A program made the position numbers and the translations under genes. Shown piece by piece: positions 16,428 through 25,590 of a stretch of 64,000 nt of DNA (its first letter is position 1; each line of letters opens with the position of its first letter). The notes under the pieces were generated by a model, which was not told the origin of the DNA, made no database searches, and saw only the letters and a program-made list of their open reading frames with translations. The stretch is from NCBI GenBank assembly GCA_963824225.1, contig CAWGOF010000003.1, forward strand, positions 620,001 through 684,000, given 5' to 3'. This stretch comes from CAWGOF01 sp963824225. Its GTDB lineage: Bacteria; Acidobacteriota; Polarisedimenticolia; Polarisedimenticolales; Polarisedimenticolaceae.

Positions 16428-17834
16428 ATGCACGGGGCGAACGCTCGAACGATCCTCCGCATCGCGTTCCTCGCGCTGCTGATCTGGACCCCACTCCCCT
16501 TCGGCGCCGTGCAGACTGGCGCGGTCTACGCCCTCGAGCTGCACGCCGCGCTCCTCGGGCTCCTCAGCCTGTGGGTCCTGGCGCAGGAGCGCTCCGCGCT
16601 TCCGGCGACCGCAAAGCGCGCGCTCGCGCTGGCGGCGATCGTAGTCGCGGTTGGGGTCATCCAGCTCATCCCCCTTCCCGGAGGCGTCACCGCGCTCCTG
16701 GCACCGCAGGCCCACGAATCGCGCGCGCTCCTCGCACCGATCCTCGGGACTCCCGAGACCGCACCCTTCCCGAGCAGCATCGAGCCGCTCGCGACGGTCG
16801 ATGCGCTCCTGCGCTTCGTGGCCTACGTCCTGATCGGTCTCGCCGCAGCCGTGGCCCTCGACACGCCCGCACGGCTGCGGGAGGCCGCATGGATCCTCGC
16901 GCTCTCGGGCGCGTTCCAGGGGCTCTACGGCGCGACCGAGTACCTGTCGGGGCACCAGCACATCTTCGGGTATGCCAAGCGGTTCTACACGGACGAGGCG
17001 TCGGGCACGTTCATCAACCGCAACCACTTCGCGACGTACCTCGCGGCGACACTTCCGTTCGCGCTCGCGCTCGCCATGCGCTCGCGAAACGCAGAGCGCC
17101 CGGCGGAGAGCTGGCGCGAGCGCGGCATCCGGCTCCTCGAGCCGGGAGGAGCGGGACGCGTGATCGCCGGGCTCGTCGCGGCGTCGATCTGGATCGGCGT
17201 CGTGCTGTCGTATTCGCGGGCGGGCCTGGCCGTCGCGCTCGCCGCTACGGTGACGTTCGCGATCCTCGCGACAGGTGGCCGCGTTCGCGCGCCGGGGCGA
17301 CTGGCGGCCGCGCTCGTGCTCGTCCCGACGATCGTGCTCCTGTTCCTCGAGGTGCGAGCGCCGGGCGAGCGGTTCGTGACGGACGAGGAGGACTTGCGCA
17401 CGCTCGGCGGCCGGGTAGACGTCTGGCGCGTCGGTCTCGGTATGGCCGCCGACCACCCCGCGCTCGGAACGGGCCTCGGCACGTTCGAGGCCGCGTTCGC
17501 CCCGCGCCGCCCACCGGGGGTCGAGCACCGCTGGACCCACGTCCACAGCGACTGGCTCGAGGCAGCGATCGAAGGCGGGATCTCGGTCCTGGTGGCGTTC
17601 GGCGCACTGGCCATCGTCGTCTTCCGCCAGCTCCGCAAGGCCCAACGCTCGCCGCACAACGCCGCCCTCGGCGGAGCTCTCGTCGCGATCGCGGTCCACG
17701 CCGCGGTCGACTTCCCGACACGTATCCCGGCGATCGCGGCCGTGGCCGCGGTGCTGGTTGGAGTGGGGGCACGCGCCGACCGAAGTGCTGAGGCGCCGGT
17801 CCTCGTCCATCCGGGCCGGAGGCCGGCGACATGA
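16428..17834 (+). CDS. O-antigen ligase / polymerase family membrane protein (Wzy_C), copy 1
   Basis: This 468-residue multi-pass protein has about twelve hydrophobic helices. The Wzy_C hallmarks are GTFINRNHFATYLA, VLSYSRAGLAVALAA, the large loop LGTGLGTFEAAFAPRRPP and the catalytic-loop sequence THVHSDWLEAAIEGG. It polymerises or ligates lipid-linked glycans on the periplasmic side. The ATG at 16428 is preferred to an upstream in-frame ATG at 16323 that lies inside the antitoxin gene. It overlaps the flippase by ATGA. A paralog lies at 37100-38506. Confidence 0.88.
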   Translation: MHGANARTILRIAFLALLIWTPLPFGAVQTGAVYALELHAALLGLLSLWVLAQERSALPATAKRALALAAIVVAVGVIQLIPLPGGVTALLAPQAHESRALLAPILGTPETAPFPSSIEPLATVDALLRFVAYVLIGLAAAVALDTPARLREAAWILALSGAFQGLYGATEYLSGHQHIFGYAKRFYTDEASGTFINRNHFATYLAATLPFALALAMRSRNAERPAESWRERGIRLLEPGGAGRVIAGLVAASIWIGVVLSYSRAGLAVALAATVTFAILATGGRVRAPGRLAAALVLVPTIVLLFLEVRAPGERFVTDEEDLRTLGGRVDVWRVGLGMAADHPALGTGLGTFEAAFAPRRPPGVEHRWTHVHSDWLEAAIEGGISVLVAFGALAIVVFRQLRKAQRSPHNAALGGALVAIAVHAAVDFPTRIPAIAAVAAVLVGVGARADRSAEAPVLVHPGRRPAT

Positions 17835-19075
17835 GCGACCGAGCTCCATCGCTCGGAAAGAACGCCGCCTGGACCCTCGTCGGCAACGTCGTCTATGCCG
17901 CGAGCCAATGGGGCATGCTCGTCGTCCTGGCCAAGCTCGGGTCGCCCGAGACGGTCGGCCAGCTCGCACTTGCGCTCGCCATCACGGCGCCGGTGTTCAT
18001 GCTCGCCAATCTCAACCTCCGCGCGCTTCAGTCGACTGACGCATGGCGAGACTTCGACTTTGGAGACTACCTCACCCTGCGGCTTGTAACGACACCTTGC
18101 GCCCTCGCAATCATCGGCGGAATCACACTCATCGGCGGAACGACCATTCGCGGTTCCATCGTGATTCTCTTCTTTGCTCTCGCCAAGGCTGTCGAGTCTC
18201 TCTCGGATGCTACCTATGGACTCTTCCAGCAACGAGAGCGAATGGACTTGGTCTCAACATCGTTGATCATCCGCGGGACTCTCGGGCTCTTCGCCCTCGG
18301 CGCTGCATTCGTAGCAACCGACAGCCTTGCCGCGGGAGTAGCAGCCCTTGGAGGAGTATGGACGCTGACGTTCCTGCTCTTCGACGTTCCGTCGGCCCGT
18401 CGTCTTGCTGGACCCGCTCGCTGGACTATCTGGAGCCGGCACCGCCTTGCCTCACTGTTCATACTCGCCGCCCCACTGGGCATTGTCATGATGCTCATAT
18501 CCTTGACTTCGAATCTCCCGCGCTACTTCCTCCTCCACTATCACGGCGTGCGAGCAGTAGGGATCTACAGCGCGCTCGTCTACGTAATGATCTCGGGCGC
18601 GATGGTTGTAACAGCGTTGGGCTCCTCTGCAAGCCCACGTCTTGCGAGATCCTATCTTGCTCGCGATCGGGCAACCTACTCGACACTCCTCGGCCAGCTC
18701 ACCTTGTCGGGGCTGGTCCTCGGCGGCGCCGCCGTCACCGTCGCTGCCACCATGGGACACGCCTTATTGCAACTGCTTTACGGAAGTGAGTACGCTGCGA
18801 ACTTCCGAGCTTTCACCTGGATGATGGTCGCGGGCGGCTTGGGTTACGTTGCGTCGTTCTTGGGATACGGGATGACCGCCGCGCGCCGACTCCATTCGCA
18901 GGTTGCGGTTTTTGGCGCCTCGGCCGGGGCCTGCGCACTCGCGTCTGCCGTACTGATCCCCCGAAGCCATCTCCTGGGTGCTGCCCAAGCGCTCCTTCTT
19001 GCGACGCTTGTTCAGCTCCTCGGTGCTACCTTGGTGTGCTACGCGGCCGCAAGGCGCATCGGCGACGCTCGATGA
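17831..19075 (+). CDS. Wzx-type lipid-linked oligosaccharide flippase
   Basis: This 414-residue protein of the MOP/MATE-like polysaccharide transporter fold has about twelve helices and moves undecaprenyl-linked repeat units to the periplasm. It begins LGKNAAWTLVGNVVYAASQW, typical of Wzx. Base composition changes within the gene. Codons are strongly G+C-biased to about 18040 (GSPETVGQLALALAITAPV), after which third positions become mixed (rows 18061-19075). This suggests a recombination join inside the gene near residue 75. ATGA overlaps link it to the genes on both sides. Confidence 0.88.
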   Translation: MSDRAPSLGKNAAWTLVGNVVYAASQWGMLVVLAKLGSPETVGQLALALAITAPVFMLANLNLRALQSTDAWRDFDFGDYLTLRLVTTPCALAIIGGITLIGGTTIRGSIVILFFALAKAVESLSDATYGLFQQRERMDLVSTSLIIRGTLGLFALGAAFVATDSLAAGVAALGGVWTLTFLLFDVPSARRLAGPARWTIWSRHRLASLFILAAPLGIVMMLISLTSNLPRYFLLHYHGVRAVGIYSALVYVMISGAMVVTALGSSASPRLARSYLARDRATYSTLLGQLTLSGLVLGGAAVTVAATMGHALLQLLYGSEYAANFRAFTWMMVAGGLGYVASFLGYGMTAARRLHSQVAVFGASAGACALASAVLIPRSHLLGAAQALLLATLVQLLGATLVCYAAARRIGDAR

Positions 19076-20289
19076 CACCAGACGCTCAACCCCGTGTTCT
19101 GCAGGTTGTCGGTGGGTTGAACCCCGGGGGCACGGAAAAGTGGCTCATAGCAGTAATGCCTCATGCAAAGGCGATGAACATCGCGTTTGACTTTCTGGTG
19201 CACTCCGACCCTACCGGCTACTACGAATCAACTGCGCGCCATCTCGGAGCAAAAGTGCTTCGGGTTGCCAACCACCGGAATGTACTTCGGTACGCTGTCG
19301 AGTTCAGCCAACAACTTCGCTCCAGTGGACCCTACCAGATCGTGCACAGTCATCTGCACCATTTTAGCGGAGTAGTACTTGCGCTTGCGGCGTGGCAGGG
19401 TGTGCCCAACCGCGTTGCGCACTGTCACAGCGACACGGCGAGAGCGGACCGCGTGGCATCGCCCCCCCGCCGGCTCTACGCGTCGCTCTCTCGGCGCCTC
19501 GTGGCCCGCTACGCATCGGCTGGCTTCGCGACGAGTGCGATGTCCGCGCCTTCCCTCTTCGGGTCCTCTTGGCGACGCGACGCCCGTTGGCGTGTCCTGT
19601 ACTGTGGAGTAGATCTGGATCCGTTCTCTCAGCCGTCGGATGCGCTAGGTGTGCGCGCCGAGCTTCGTGTGCCGGCCAGTGCTCTCTTGATGACCCATGT
19701 CGGAAGCTTCCGACCTCCGAAGAACCATAGCTTGACCCTGGCCATTGCAGAGGCTGCCTTTCGTTCCGATCAGCGCGCTCACCTCATACTTGTGGGCGAC
19801 GGTCCCCTGCGACCGACAATTGAGAACCTCGCCCGGTCATCTGCTTTTGCAGACCGCGTTCACATTCTTGGTTTGCGGGATGACATAGCCCGTCTCCTCC
19901 GTGCATCAGATGTTCTTCTCTTACCGTCGACGAATGAGGGGCTCGGGCTCGTCGCGGTGGAGGCCCAGGCCGCGGGCCTCCCCGTGCTCGCTTCGGATCG
20001 AGTGACTCACGAACTCGACGTCGTCCCAGTCCTCATGAATCGCTTACCCCTCGATACCCACCCCTCCGAGTGGGCTCGACGCGCCTTGGAGCTCGCCGTT
20101 GGGCCGCGTCCCACCACAGACCATATTGCGCGCATCGCATCCTCACCCTTTAGTGCGCGACAGTCAGCAACCACCTTGGTCGCCGCCTACCGATCGCTTC
20201 TGGCAACTGGCCGACACGGTATCCATGTCGGTCCCAACGACGGAGCCACGCCCGTAGCACCGCACCCTCATTCCACGGACCACTGGTGA
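19072..20289 (+). CDS. Glycosyltransferase family 4
   Basis: The 405-residue GT-B enzyme adds a sugar to the lipid-linked repeat unit in the cytoplasm. The N-terminal domain starts VLQVVGGLNPGGTEKWL. The C-terminal donor-binding domain has HVGSFRPPKNHSLTLAIAEA and the EX7E-type motif NEGLGLVAVEAQAAGLPVLA. The start at 19072 is chosen over 19036 because ATGA overlaps the flippase stop. It lies in the lower-G+C cassette with Wzx and Wzy. Donor and linkage cannot be predicted. Confidence 0.9.
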   Translation: MTPDAQPRVLQVVGGLNPGGTEKWLIAVMPHAKAMNIAFDFLVHSDPTGYYESTARHLGAKVLRVANHRNVLRYAVEFSQQLRSSGPYQIVHSHLHHFSGVVLALAAWQGVPNRVAHCHSDTARADRVASPPRRLYASLSRRLVARYASAGFATSAMSAPSLFGSSWRRDARWRVLYCGVDLDPFSQPSDALGVRAELRVPASALLMTHVGSFRPPKNHSLTLAIAEAAFRSDQRAHLILVGDGPLRPTIENLARSSAFADRVHILGLRDDIARLLRASDVLLLPSTNEGLGLVAVEAQAAGLPVLASDRVTHELDVVPVLMNRLPLDTHPSEWARRALELAVGPRPTTDHIARIASSPFSARQSATTLVAAYRSLLATGRHGIHVGPNDGATPVAPHPHSTDHW

Positions 20290-20295
20290 ATCTGC

Positions 20296-21630
20296 ATGGT
20301 GCCTCTGCTTCTCTTGCTGGTAGCGGTTTCGCACACGGCAGCGCTGCGAAGTTTCGGTCGCGCGATCCGCAATGGCTGTATTCCCGCCGTTGAGGACTTC
20401 GCCGTCTTGTCTGTCGTCCTGTACTACGATCTCGGCATCATCCTTGAGCGATTGGCGGTGCCATACCCCAGTCGCTTCTTCCTGCCGCTCTCGGAGACCC
20501 CGCACGACACAACCGTGATCGTCTTGGGTATTCTCTCGGTTGCACCCTGGCTGATCAAACTTGGTGCGTTCCTTGTTACACGCGCGCAACTGGTCGAGGG
20601 TGCTCCCCCCACCGCCTCGCTCGGACGGGGACCCGCTTGGCTATTTTACTTGCTCACGGGGCCAATGTGCGTTGCGTTCGCTGTTCAGGGATACCGCGCG
20701 GTGTCTCAGCACCAGTCCATCTGGATCGCGCGCGACGAGATCGGCTACGCGTGGGGACCGCTTGTGATCTTGTTCTACCTTCCTCTGCATGTGCTAGCGT
20801 TTTTCGTCCGTCAGCGAGAGTCTCGCACACTTGGCGGCACGCTCTACTCCGCATTCCTGGTTCTGTGCACCGTTGTGGCTACGATCGGCATCGGCCAACG
20901 CAGTAGCGTCCTTCTTCCGCTTCTCGTTATTGCCCTCTTTCGATTCCGCATCACACTCCCGCGCCTCTTGTTCACAGGCGTTACATTGATCTTCGCCGCC
21001 GCACTGATTCTTCCGCTGTACAAGTTCCAGTACTCGCAACCACGGAGCACCCCTGCAGACTTGATCGTCGACACTCTCTACGCCGATGTGTCTCGTGCCC
21101 AGGTGCTCGTCGACGTCGTAGAGCGGTCGCCATTAGTTGGCACGCAGGTGCTTCCGTTTCCGATGGCCGGCTATTGGTACAGCCTGTGGTACTTCGTTCC
21201 TCGTTCAGTCGCCCCGTTCAAGTCCCATTCGACCGCTGCGTTTTACACGGCTGCGGTAGTCAACGACGACCCAACGACGATTGAGTGGGGTTTTGGGCTG
21301 GGGGCGCTTGAGGAGCTTACCTTGAACGGCGGCCTGTTGATCTTGTTCCCCGGAGCAGTTGCGTACGGGATGGTCATGGGATTGCTCGGCCACCTCTCGC
21401 GACGCTACCAGGGTCTTGTCGTCCCTTCGCGTCTCGCGGGCCTGTGGGTCTGTGGGTATCACCTTCCCGCGCTTCTGATGCTGTTCGCCATGATGTCAGC
21501 GGTCTGTATGTCCGCGCACGCCATGGTCCAGATGATGAAGCGGCTGCCTGGGATTGCGCCTTCGTCAGCCACCGACAGTTCTCGCCCGTCGATTGCTACC
21601 GACGCTAGCTCCCGCTCTCAGCATCCATGA
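20296..21630 (+). CDS. Wzy-type O-antigen / EPS polymerase
   Basis: This 444-residue integral membrane protein has ten to twelve helices and large periplasmic loops (AGYWYSLWYFVPRSVAPFK, then EWGFGLGALEELTLNGG). The loop ending in W-F-VPR-P-KP-like sequence and the following GxGxxxE are typical of Wzy-like oligosaccharide polymerases such as those in DUF6418/OAG-polymerase groups. It joins repeat units en bloc in the periplasm. It lies between glycosyltransferases in the low-G+C cassette and overlaps the next gene by ATGA (21627-21630). Wzy proteins diverge quickly, so the assignment rests on topology and context. Confidence 0.8.
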   Translation: MVPLLLLLVAVSHTAALRSFGRAIRNGCIPAVEDFAVLSVVLYYDLGIILERLAVPYPSRFFLPLSETPHDTTVIVLGILSVAPWLIKLGAFLVTRAQLVEGAPPTASLGRGPAWLFYLLTGPMCVAFAVQGYRAVSQHQSIWIARDEIGYAWGPLVILFYLPLHVLAFFVRQRESRTLGGTLYSAFLVLCTVVATIGIGQRSSVLLPLLVIALFRFRITLPRLLFTGVTLIFAAALILPLYKFQYSQPRSTPADLIVDTLYADVSRAQVLVDVVERSPLVGTQVLPFPMAGYWYSLWYFVPRSVAPFKSHSTAAFYTAAVVNDDPTTIEWGFGLGALEELTLNGGLLILFPGAVAYGMVMGLLGHLSRRYQGLVVPSRLAGLWVCGYHLPALLMLFAMMSAVCMSAHAMVQMMKRLPGIAPSSATDSSRPSIATDASSRSQHP

Positions 21631-22523
21631 TCTCCTGCCCGGACGACCCCGTGATCACCGTCGGGATTTCCTTTCGGAACAACTGTGACACCTTGGCGGC
21701 GGCGGTTCGCTCGGTATTTGCTCAACGCCTTGGTAGCTGGGAACTCATTCTCGTTGCTGATGGGTCGACCGACGGATCAGAAGAGATTGTCAAGTCCATC
21801 GATGATCCGCGAGTCAGACTCGTTACGCACGGACGCTGCGCTGGCCTAGCCTCTCGTCTCAACGAGATCGCCTCGCGCGCCACCACACCCTTTCTTGCGA
21901 GGATGGACGCCGATGATCTGATGCACCCTGAACGACTGAACCAACAACTGCAGTATCTGCGCGCAAGACCGCATGTTGACGTGGTCGGCACAGCGATGTA
22001 CGCAATCGACAGGAGTAACTCCGTTCTCGGCGTCCGCGGTCTCGAGCCGCTGGATCTCCGACCCGCTAGTGTTCTTCGCCACGGTGCGCTCTGCCACCCA
22101 ACGATAGTGGGACGAACAGCCTGGTTTCGGCGATACCCGTACGACACGTTGCTGTCGCGATCCCAAGACAGAGATCTGTGGTGCCGTTCGTTCCTGGAAA
22201 GCTGTCTCGCCCACCTGCCGCAGCCACTCCATTACTACCGCGAAACCCGCATCGACATATCGAAGTATTTGTTGAGCCAACGAATGAACCGGAAGATCTA
22301 CTGCCATCACGGGCGACGGTTGGTAGGGCGACTTGGTCTCTCGCGCGTCTTGGCTGAGAGCGTCATCAAGTCGGTAGTTGTGGCGCTGGCCAGTCCCTCG
22401 CTGCAGAGGCGCATCAGCAGAAGGAGAAACAGCCAGCTAACATTGGCGGAGCGCAAGAAGAGTGAAGATGACCTACGTGCGACGCTAACGATCCACGTAC
22501 CTGGACTTCCCGATGCGAGATGA
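21627..22523 (+). CDS. Glycosyltransferase family 2
   Basis: The 298-residue GT-A enzyme starts VITVGISFRNNCDTLAAAVR. It has the nucleotide-binding VADGSTDGSEEIV, the metal-binding DxD within ARMDADD, and an acceptor-side SQDRDLWCR. The C-terminal third is basic with amphipathic helices (KSVVVALASPSLQRRISRR) that may lie on the membrane. It adds one sugar of the repeat unit. It is coupled to Wzy by an ATGA overlap and overlaps the next GT4 gene by 11 bp. Confidence 0.9.
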   Translation: MISCPDDPVITVGISFRNNCDTLAAAVRSVFAQRLGSWELILVADGSTDGSEEIVKSIDDPRVRLVTHGRCAGLASRLNEIASRATTPFLARMDADDLMHPERLNQQLQYLRARPHVDVVGTAMYAIDRSNSVLGVRGLEPLDLRPASVLRHGALCHPTIVGRTAWFRRYPYDTLLSRSQDRDLWCRSFLESCLAHLPQPLHYYRETRIDISKYLLSQRMNRKIYCHHGRRLVGRLGLSRVLAESVIKSVVVALASPSLQRRISRRRNSQLTLAERKKSEDDLRATLTIHVPGLPDAR

Positions 22524-23742
22524 AGATGAGCAATACGTGCGGGAACGCGAGGAGCTGCATAAGCAGCGTCGCAGCGTGGTCCATGTGACGACGATTCCCT
22601 TCACGTTGTGGGTTTTCCTGCGAGGCCACGTTCGGTTTCAGGAGCAGTGTGGGTTCTCGGTTCATGCAATCACTTCGGGTGGAGCGTATTTTGCCGAGTT
22701 CGCGAGAGACACCGGCATTCCAGTTCACCGTGTCGACATGAAACGCTCGATCGCGATTGGTAGCGACATTGAGGTACTCACCAGACTCACGGTGCTTCTG
22801 CGGGAACTGCGACCGTCGATCGTTCATGCCCACACACCCAAGGCTGGTTTTCTCGGGATGCTTGCGGCGCATCTTGCCCATGTACCGGTGAAGGTTTATC
22901 ACCTTCATGGTCTTCGGTACGCCACGATGACGGGATTGCGGCGTGCTTTGGCCTTGTGGTCGGAGACGGCCAGTTGCACGCTTGCAGATCGGGTGCTCGG
23001 GGTAGGCGATTCTCTGCGTCGAGCTGCGATCGAGGATTCAGTTTGCGAATCAGGTCGGATTCGCGTTCTTGGGCAGGGTAGTATCGCCGGTGTTGACGCA
23101 TCGGGCCGTTTCAACCCAGTGCGCTTTGGTGACCGTGCTCGGCGGGAGGTGCGACAGCGAGTCGGAGTCCCGACTGATGCACCCGTTGTGGGCTTCGTGG
23201 GGCGGATTGTGCGAGACAAGGGCATCGAGGTGCTCGCCGAGGCGTGGGAGCGGGTCCGTTCTCGCGTTCCCGCGGCGCATCTTGTACTCGTGGGCCCGGT
23301 GGAAGCGCAAGACTCGGTGACACCACGTGCGCTGCAGCGGCTTCGAGAGGATCCACACGTTCGATTCCGCGGCGTACTGGCCGACCCTAGCAGCACCTAT
23401 GCGGCCATGGATCTCGTCGTACTCCCAACATACCGAGAGGGGTTCCCGATCGTGCCACTGGAAGCGGCGGCTATGGGTATTCCTGTCGTCGCCAGCCGCG
23501 TCGTAGGTTGCGTCGATGCGGTCGAGGATGGTGTAACCGGCAAGCTCGTGCCCGTTGGGGACCCCGTTTCCCTGGCGTCGGCGATCCTGGACTACTTGAG
23601 CGATCGCAATCTTCGCTTGGACCACGGGGCCGCGGGACGCCGACGCGTCGAAGCGCGATTCCGTCCCGAAATGCTGTACCGTGCGGTGTGCAACGAGTAC
23701 CTCGAGTTACTCGGGGTTCGTGGCAAGACTGTCGCCCCATGA
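22513..23742 (+). CDS. Glycosyltransferase family 4 (CapM/PglA-like)
   Basis: The 409-residue GT-B enzyme has the acceptor-domain sequence IVHAHTPKAGFLGMLAA, the hinge VGRIVRDKGIEVLAEAWE and the EX7E motif YREGFPIVPLEAAAMGIPVV. HAHTPKAG is common in CapM/PglA-type enzymes that act early on the undecaprenyl-linked chain, so this may add the second sugar. The first 20 residues are charged and poorly conserved in character; an internal start is possible. It is the last gene of the low-G+C cassette and overlaps the formyltransferase by ATGA. Confidence 0.9.
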   Translation: MRDEDEQYVREREELHKQRRSVVHVTTIPFTLWVFLRGHVRFQEQCGFSVHAITSGGAYFAEFARDTGIPVHRVDMKRSIAIGSDIEVLTRLTVLLRELRPSIVHAHTPKAGFLGMLAAHLAHVPVKVYHLHGLRYATMTGLRRALALWSETASCTLADRVLGVGDSLRRAAIEDSVCESGRIRVLGQGSIAGVDASGRFNPVRFGDRARREVRQRVGVPTDAPVVGFVGRIVRDKGIEVLAEAWERVRSRVPAAHLVLVGPVEAQDSVTPRALQRLREDPHVRFRGVLADPSSTYAAMDLVVLPTYREGFPIVPLEAAAMGIPVVASRVVGCVDAVEDGVTGKLVPVGDPVSLASAILDYLSDRNLRLDHGAAGRRRVEARFRPEMLYRAVCNEYLELLGVRGKTVAP

Positions 23743-24500
23743 CACCGCCCAGACTGGTCTACGCCGCGAACCGCCGGATCGGAGCTCGCGGCCTCGACGT
23801 GCTGCGCGAGCACAACTGGCTTCCGGTCGGTTTTCTCCTGCCCGACGGGCCGGTGGCCAATCACACGGCCGACTTGGAGCACGCCTGCCCCGCGGTTCCG
23901 GCGATTCGCGCGTCCGAGCTCGAGACGCCGGAGGGGCGCGGGCGGCTGTGGAACCTCGAGCCCGACTATCTGCTGAGCGTGCACTACCCCCACATCCTGT
24001 CGCGCGAGGTGCTCGAGCTCCCGCGAATCGGCGCGCTCAACCTCCACCCGGCCCTCCTCCCCTGGAACCGCGGCTGGCACACACCGTCGTGGGCGATCCT
24101 CGACGGCACGCCCTACGGAGCGACGCTGCACTGGATGGCCGAGGAGGCGGACGCGGGCGACATCGCGCTCCAGCGGCCGATCGAGGTGCGCCCCGACGAC
24201 ACGGCGGACACGCTCTACGCGCGCGTGCTCGACCTCGAGATCGAGGCGCTGCGGGAGGCGGTACCGCTCATGCTGGCAGGCACGCTGCCCCGGACTCCGC
24301 AGCCGTCGGGCGGGACGCTCCACCGGAAGCGCGACCTTCTCGGCGCGCGACGGCTCGACCTGGGTCACACCGAGTCCGTCGCCCGCGTGCTTGACCGGTT
24401 GCGCGCGCTGACCACGAGCCGACCTGACGAGGCCGCGTACTTCGAGGTCGGCGGCGTGCGCTACTGCGTGCGCGTCGAGATCGAGCGCGACGATTCGTAG
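23739..24500 (+). CDS. Sugar N-formyltransferase (methionyl-tRNA formyltransferase fold)
   Basis: The 253-residue protein carries the formyltransferase triad N101 and H103 in NLHPALLPWN and D141 in ADAGDI, in the spacing of Fmt. It lacks the full tRNA-binding C-terminal domain; only a short helical tail remains. Related stand-alone proteins (WlaRD, VioF, FdtF types) formylate dTDP- or GDP-4-amino-4,6-dideoxy sugars with 10-formyl-THF. With the dehydratase at 29530 and an aminotransferase at 27648 this would make a 4-formamido-dideoxy sugar. High G+C returns at this gene's start, which marks the cassette's right edge. Confidence 0.87.
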   Translation: MTPPRLVYAANRRIGARGLDVLREHNWLPVGFLLPDGPVANHTADLEHACPAVPAIRASELETPEGRGRLWNLEPDYLLSVHYPHILSREVLELPRIGALNLHPALLPWNRGWHTPSWAILDGTPYGATLHWMAEEADAGDIALQRPIEVRPDDTADTLYARVLDLEIEALREAVPLMLAGTLPRTPQPSGGTLHRKRDLLGARRLDLGHTESVARVLDRLRALTTSRPDEAAYFEVGGVRYCVRVEIERDDS

Positions 24501-24507
24501 CGGTCGC

Positions 24508-25590
24508 GTGGACATCGAGCGTCAGCGGGGTTACGGCCGTACCCCCGCGGCGGTTCTGATCGCGCTCGGCTCGCTCGTCGCGCCCGCGGCGCAGGCTCAG
24601 CCGCCGACGCTCGATGCCGCGACCGAGATCCTGACCGCTGCGGCGCTTCCCGTGGGCTGTCCGCTCGACGATCCGCGTGACGTGCCCACGTTCCACGCGT
24701 ACCGCACAGAGGGGGCGTGGCACGTGGCCGATGTGGCGATCGTCGTCCCCGGCTCGCCCGAGCGGATCGCGCCCTGGCTACTCGATCCGAGCACCTACCC
24801 GGCGTGGACTCTCAACCGGCCCGACGGGGAGCCGAACCTGAACGACGTCCAGATCGACGAGGGGAAGGGCGAAGGCAGCGTCCGGCTCGGGAAGGAGGAG
24901 TGGCGCGGGACGATCGCCCGGACGTCTGCGGGCAGCATCCGAGGGGTCCGGTTCGAGCTCGCGGACGCAGGCCGGGTCCAGGCCGCCTACGTGGAGCTGA
25001 CGCTGCGGCCGGCCACCGGCTGCGCCGACCGCGGCTCGGTCGTCACGGGACGGGTCGCGTGGAAGCTCGGATGGTTCATCCGGATGCTCGCGGGCAACAT
25101 GCGGCACATCCCGACGCTCTTCGCCGTGCGGCTGCGCGACGACATCCTGGGTCGCGCGCTCGGCGATCCAGCGGCCCTCGCCGCGCTCCTCGGCGACTCG
25201 ATCCGCTTCGGCGACGCGGCGGGGCCGCCCGAGTTCACTGCCGGGGACGGGGGCTCCCGCCCCGCTCGCGGCGACCGGCTGTTGCGCCTCGCTCCGTTCG
25301 TCATCGACAGCCCGGTCGCGGCGGCGACCGTCGAGCGGCTGCGGGAGGAGAAGAAGAAGCACACGTTCGCCGACGTGCTCCCGGCGCTCCGGGGACAATA
25401 CGCCATGGTGGGCTACCTCGCGTGGATCGAGCGCGGAGCCAGGCGGCAGTTCGTGACCGTCGGCGGGACGGATCGTGAGGCGACATACAAGATCGACGTC
25501 ATCATTCGCACGGGCCTCGAGGACAGCTCGCTCAGGATGACGATGGCTTACGTGGACCCGTCGGCTCCCGCGGCGTATCCTCGGCGGTGA
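24508..25590 (+). CDS. Secreted SRPBCC/START-like hypothetical protein
   Basis: The 360-residue protein has a GTG start and an N-terminal signal sequence (AAVLIALGSLVAPAAQAQ). A beta-rich segment, VADVAIVVPGSPERIAPWLL followed by DPSTYPAW, recalls the helix-grip START/SRPBCC fold, which binds lipids or hydrophobic ligands. The last 100 residues form a separate mixed region (REEKKKHTFADVLPALRG). No catalytic residues are evident. It is coupled to the sugar transferase by a GTGA overlap (25587-25590), so a role in lipid-carrier handling is possible but inferred only from position. Confidence 0.7.
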   Translation: MDIERQRGYGRTPAAVLIALGSLVAPAAQAQPPTLDAATEILTAAALPVGCPLDDPRDVPTFHAYRTEGAWHVADVAIVVPGSPERIAPWLLDPSTYPAWTLNRPDGEPNLNDVQIDEGKGEGSVRLGKEEWRGTIARTSAGSIRGVRFELADAGRVQAAYVELTLRPATGCADRGSVVTGRVAWKLGWFIRMLAGNMRHIPTLFAVRLRDDILGRALGDPAALAALLGDSIRFGDAAGPPEFTAGDGGSRPARGDRLLRLAPFVIDSPVAAATVERLREEKKKHTFADVLPALRGQYAMVGYLAWIERGARRQFVTVGGTDREATYKIDVIIRTGLEDSSLRMTMAYVDPSAPAAYPRR

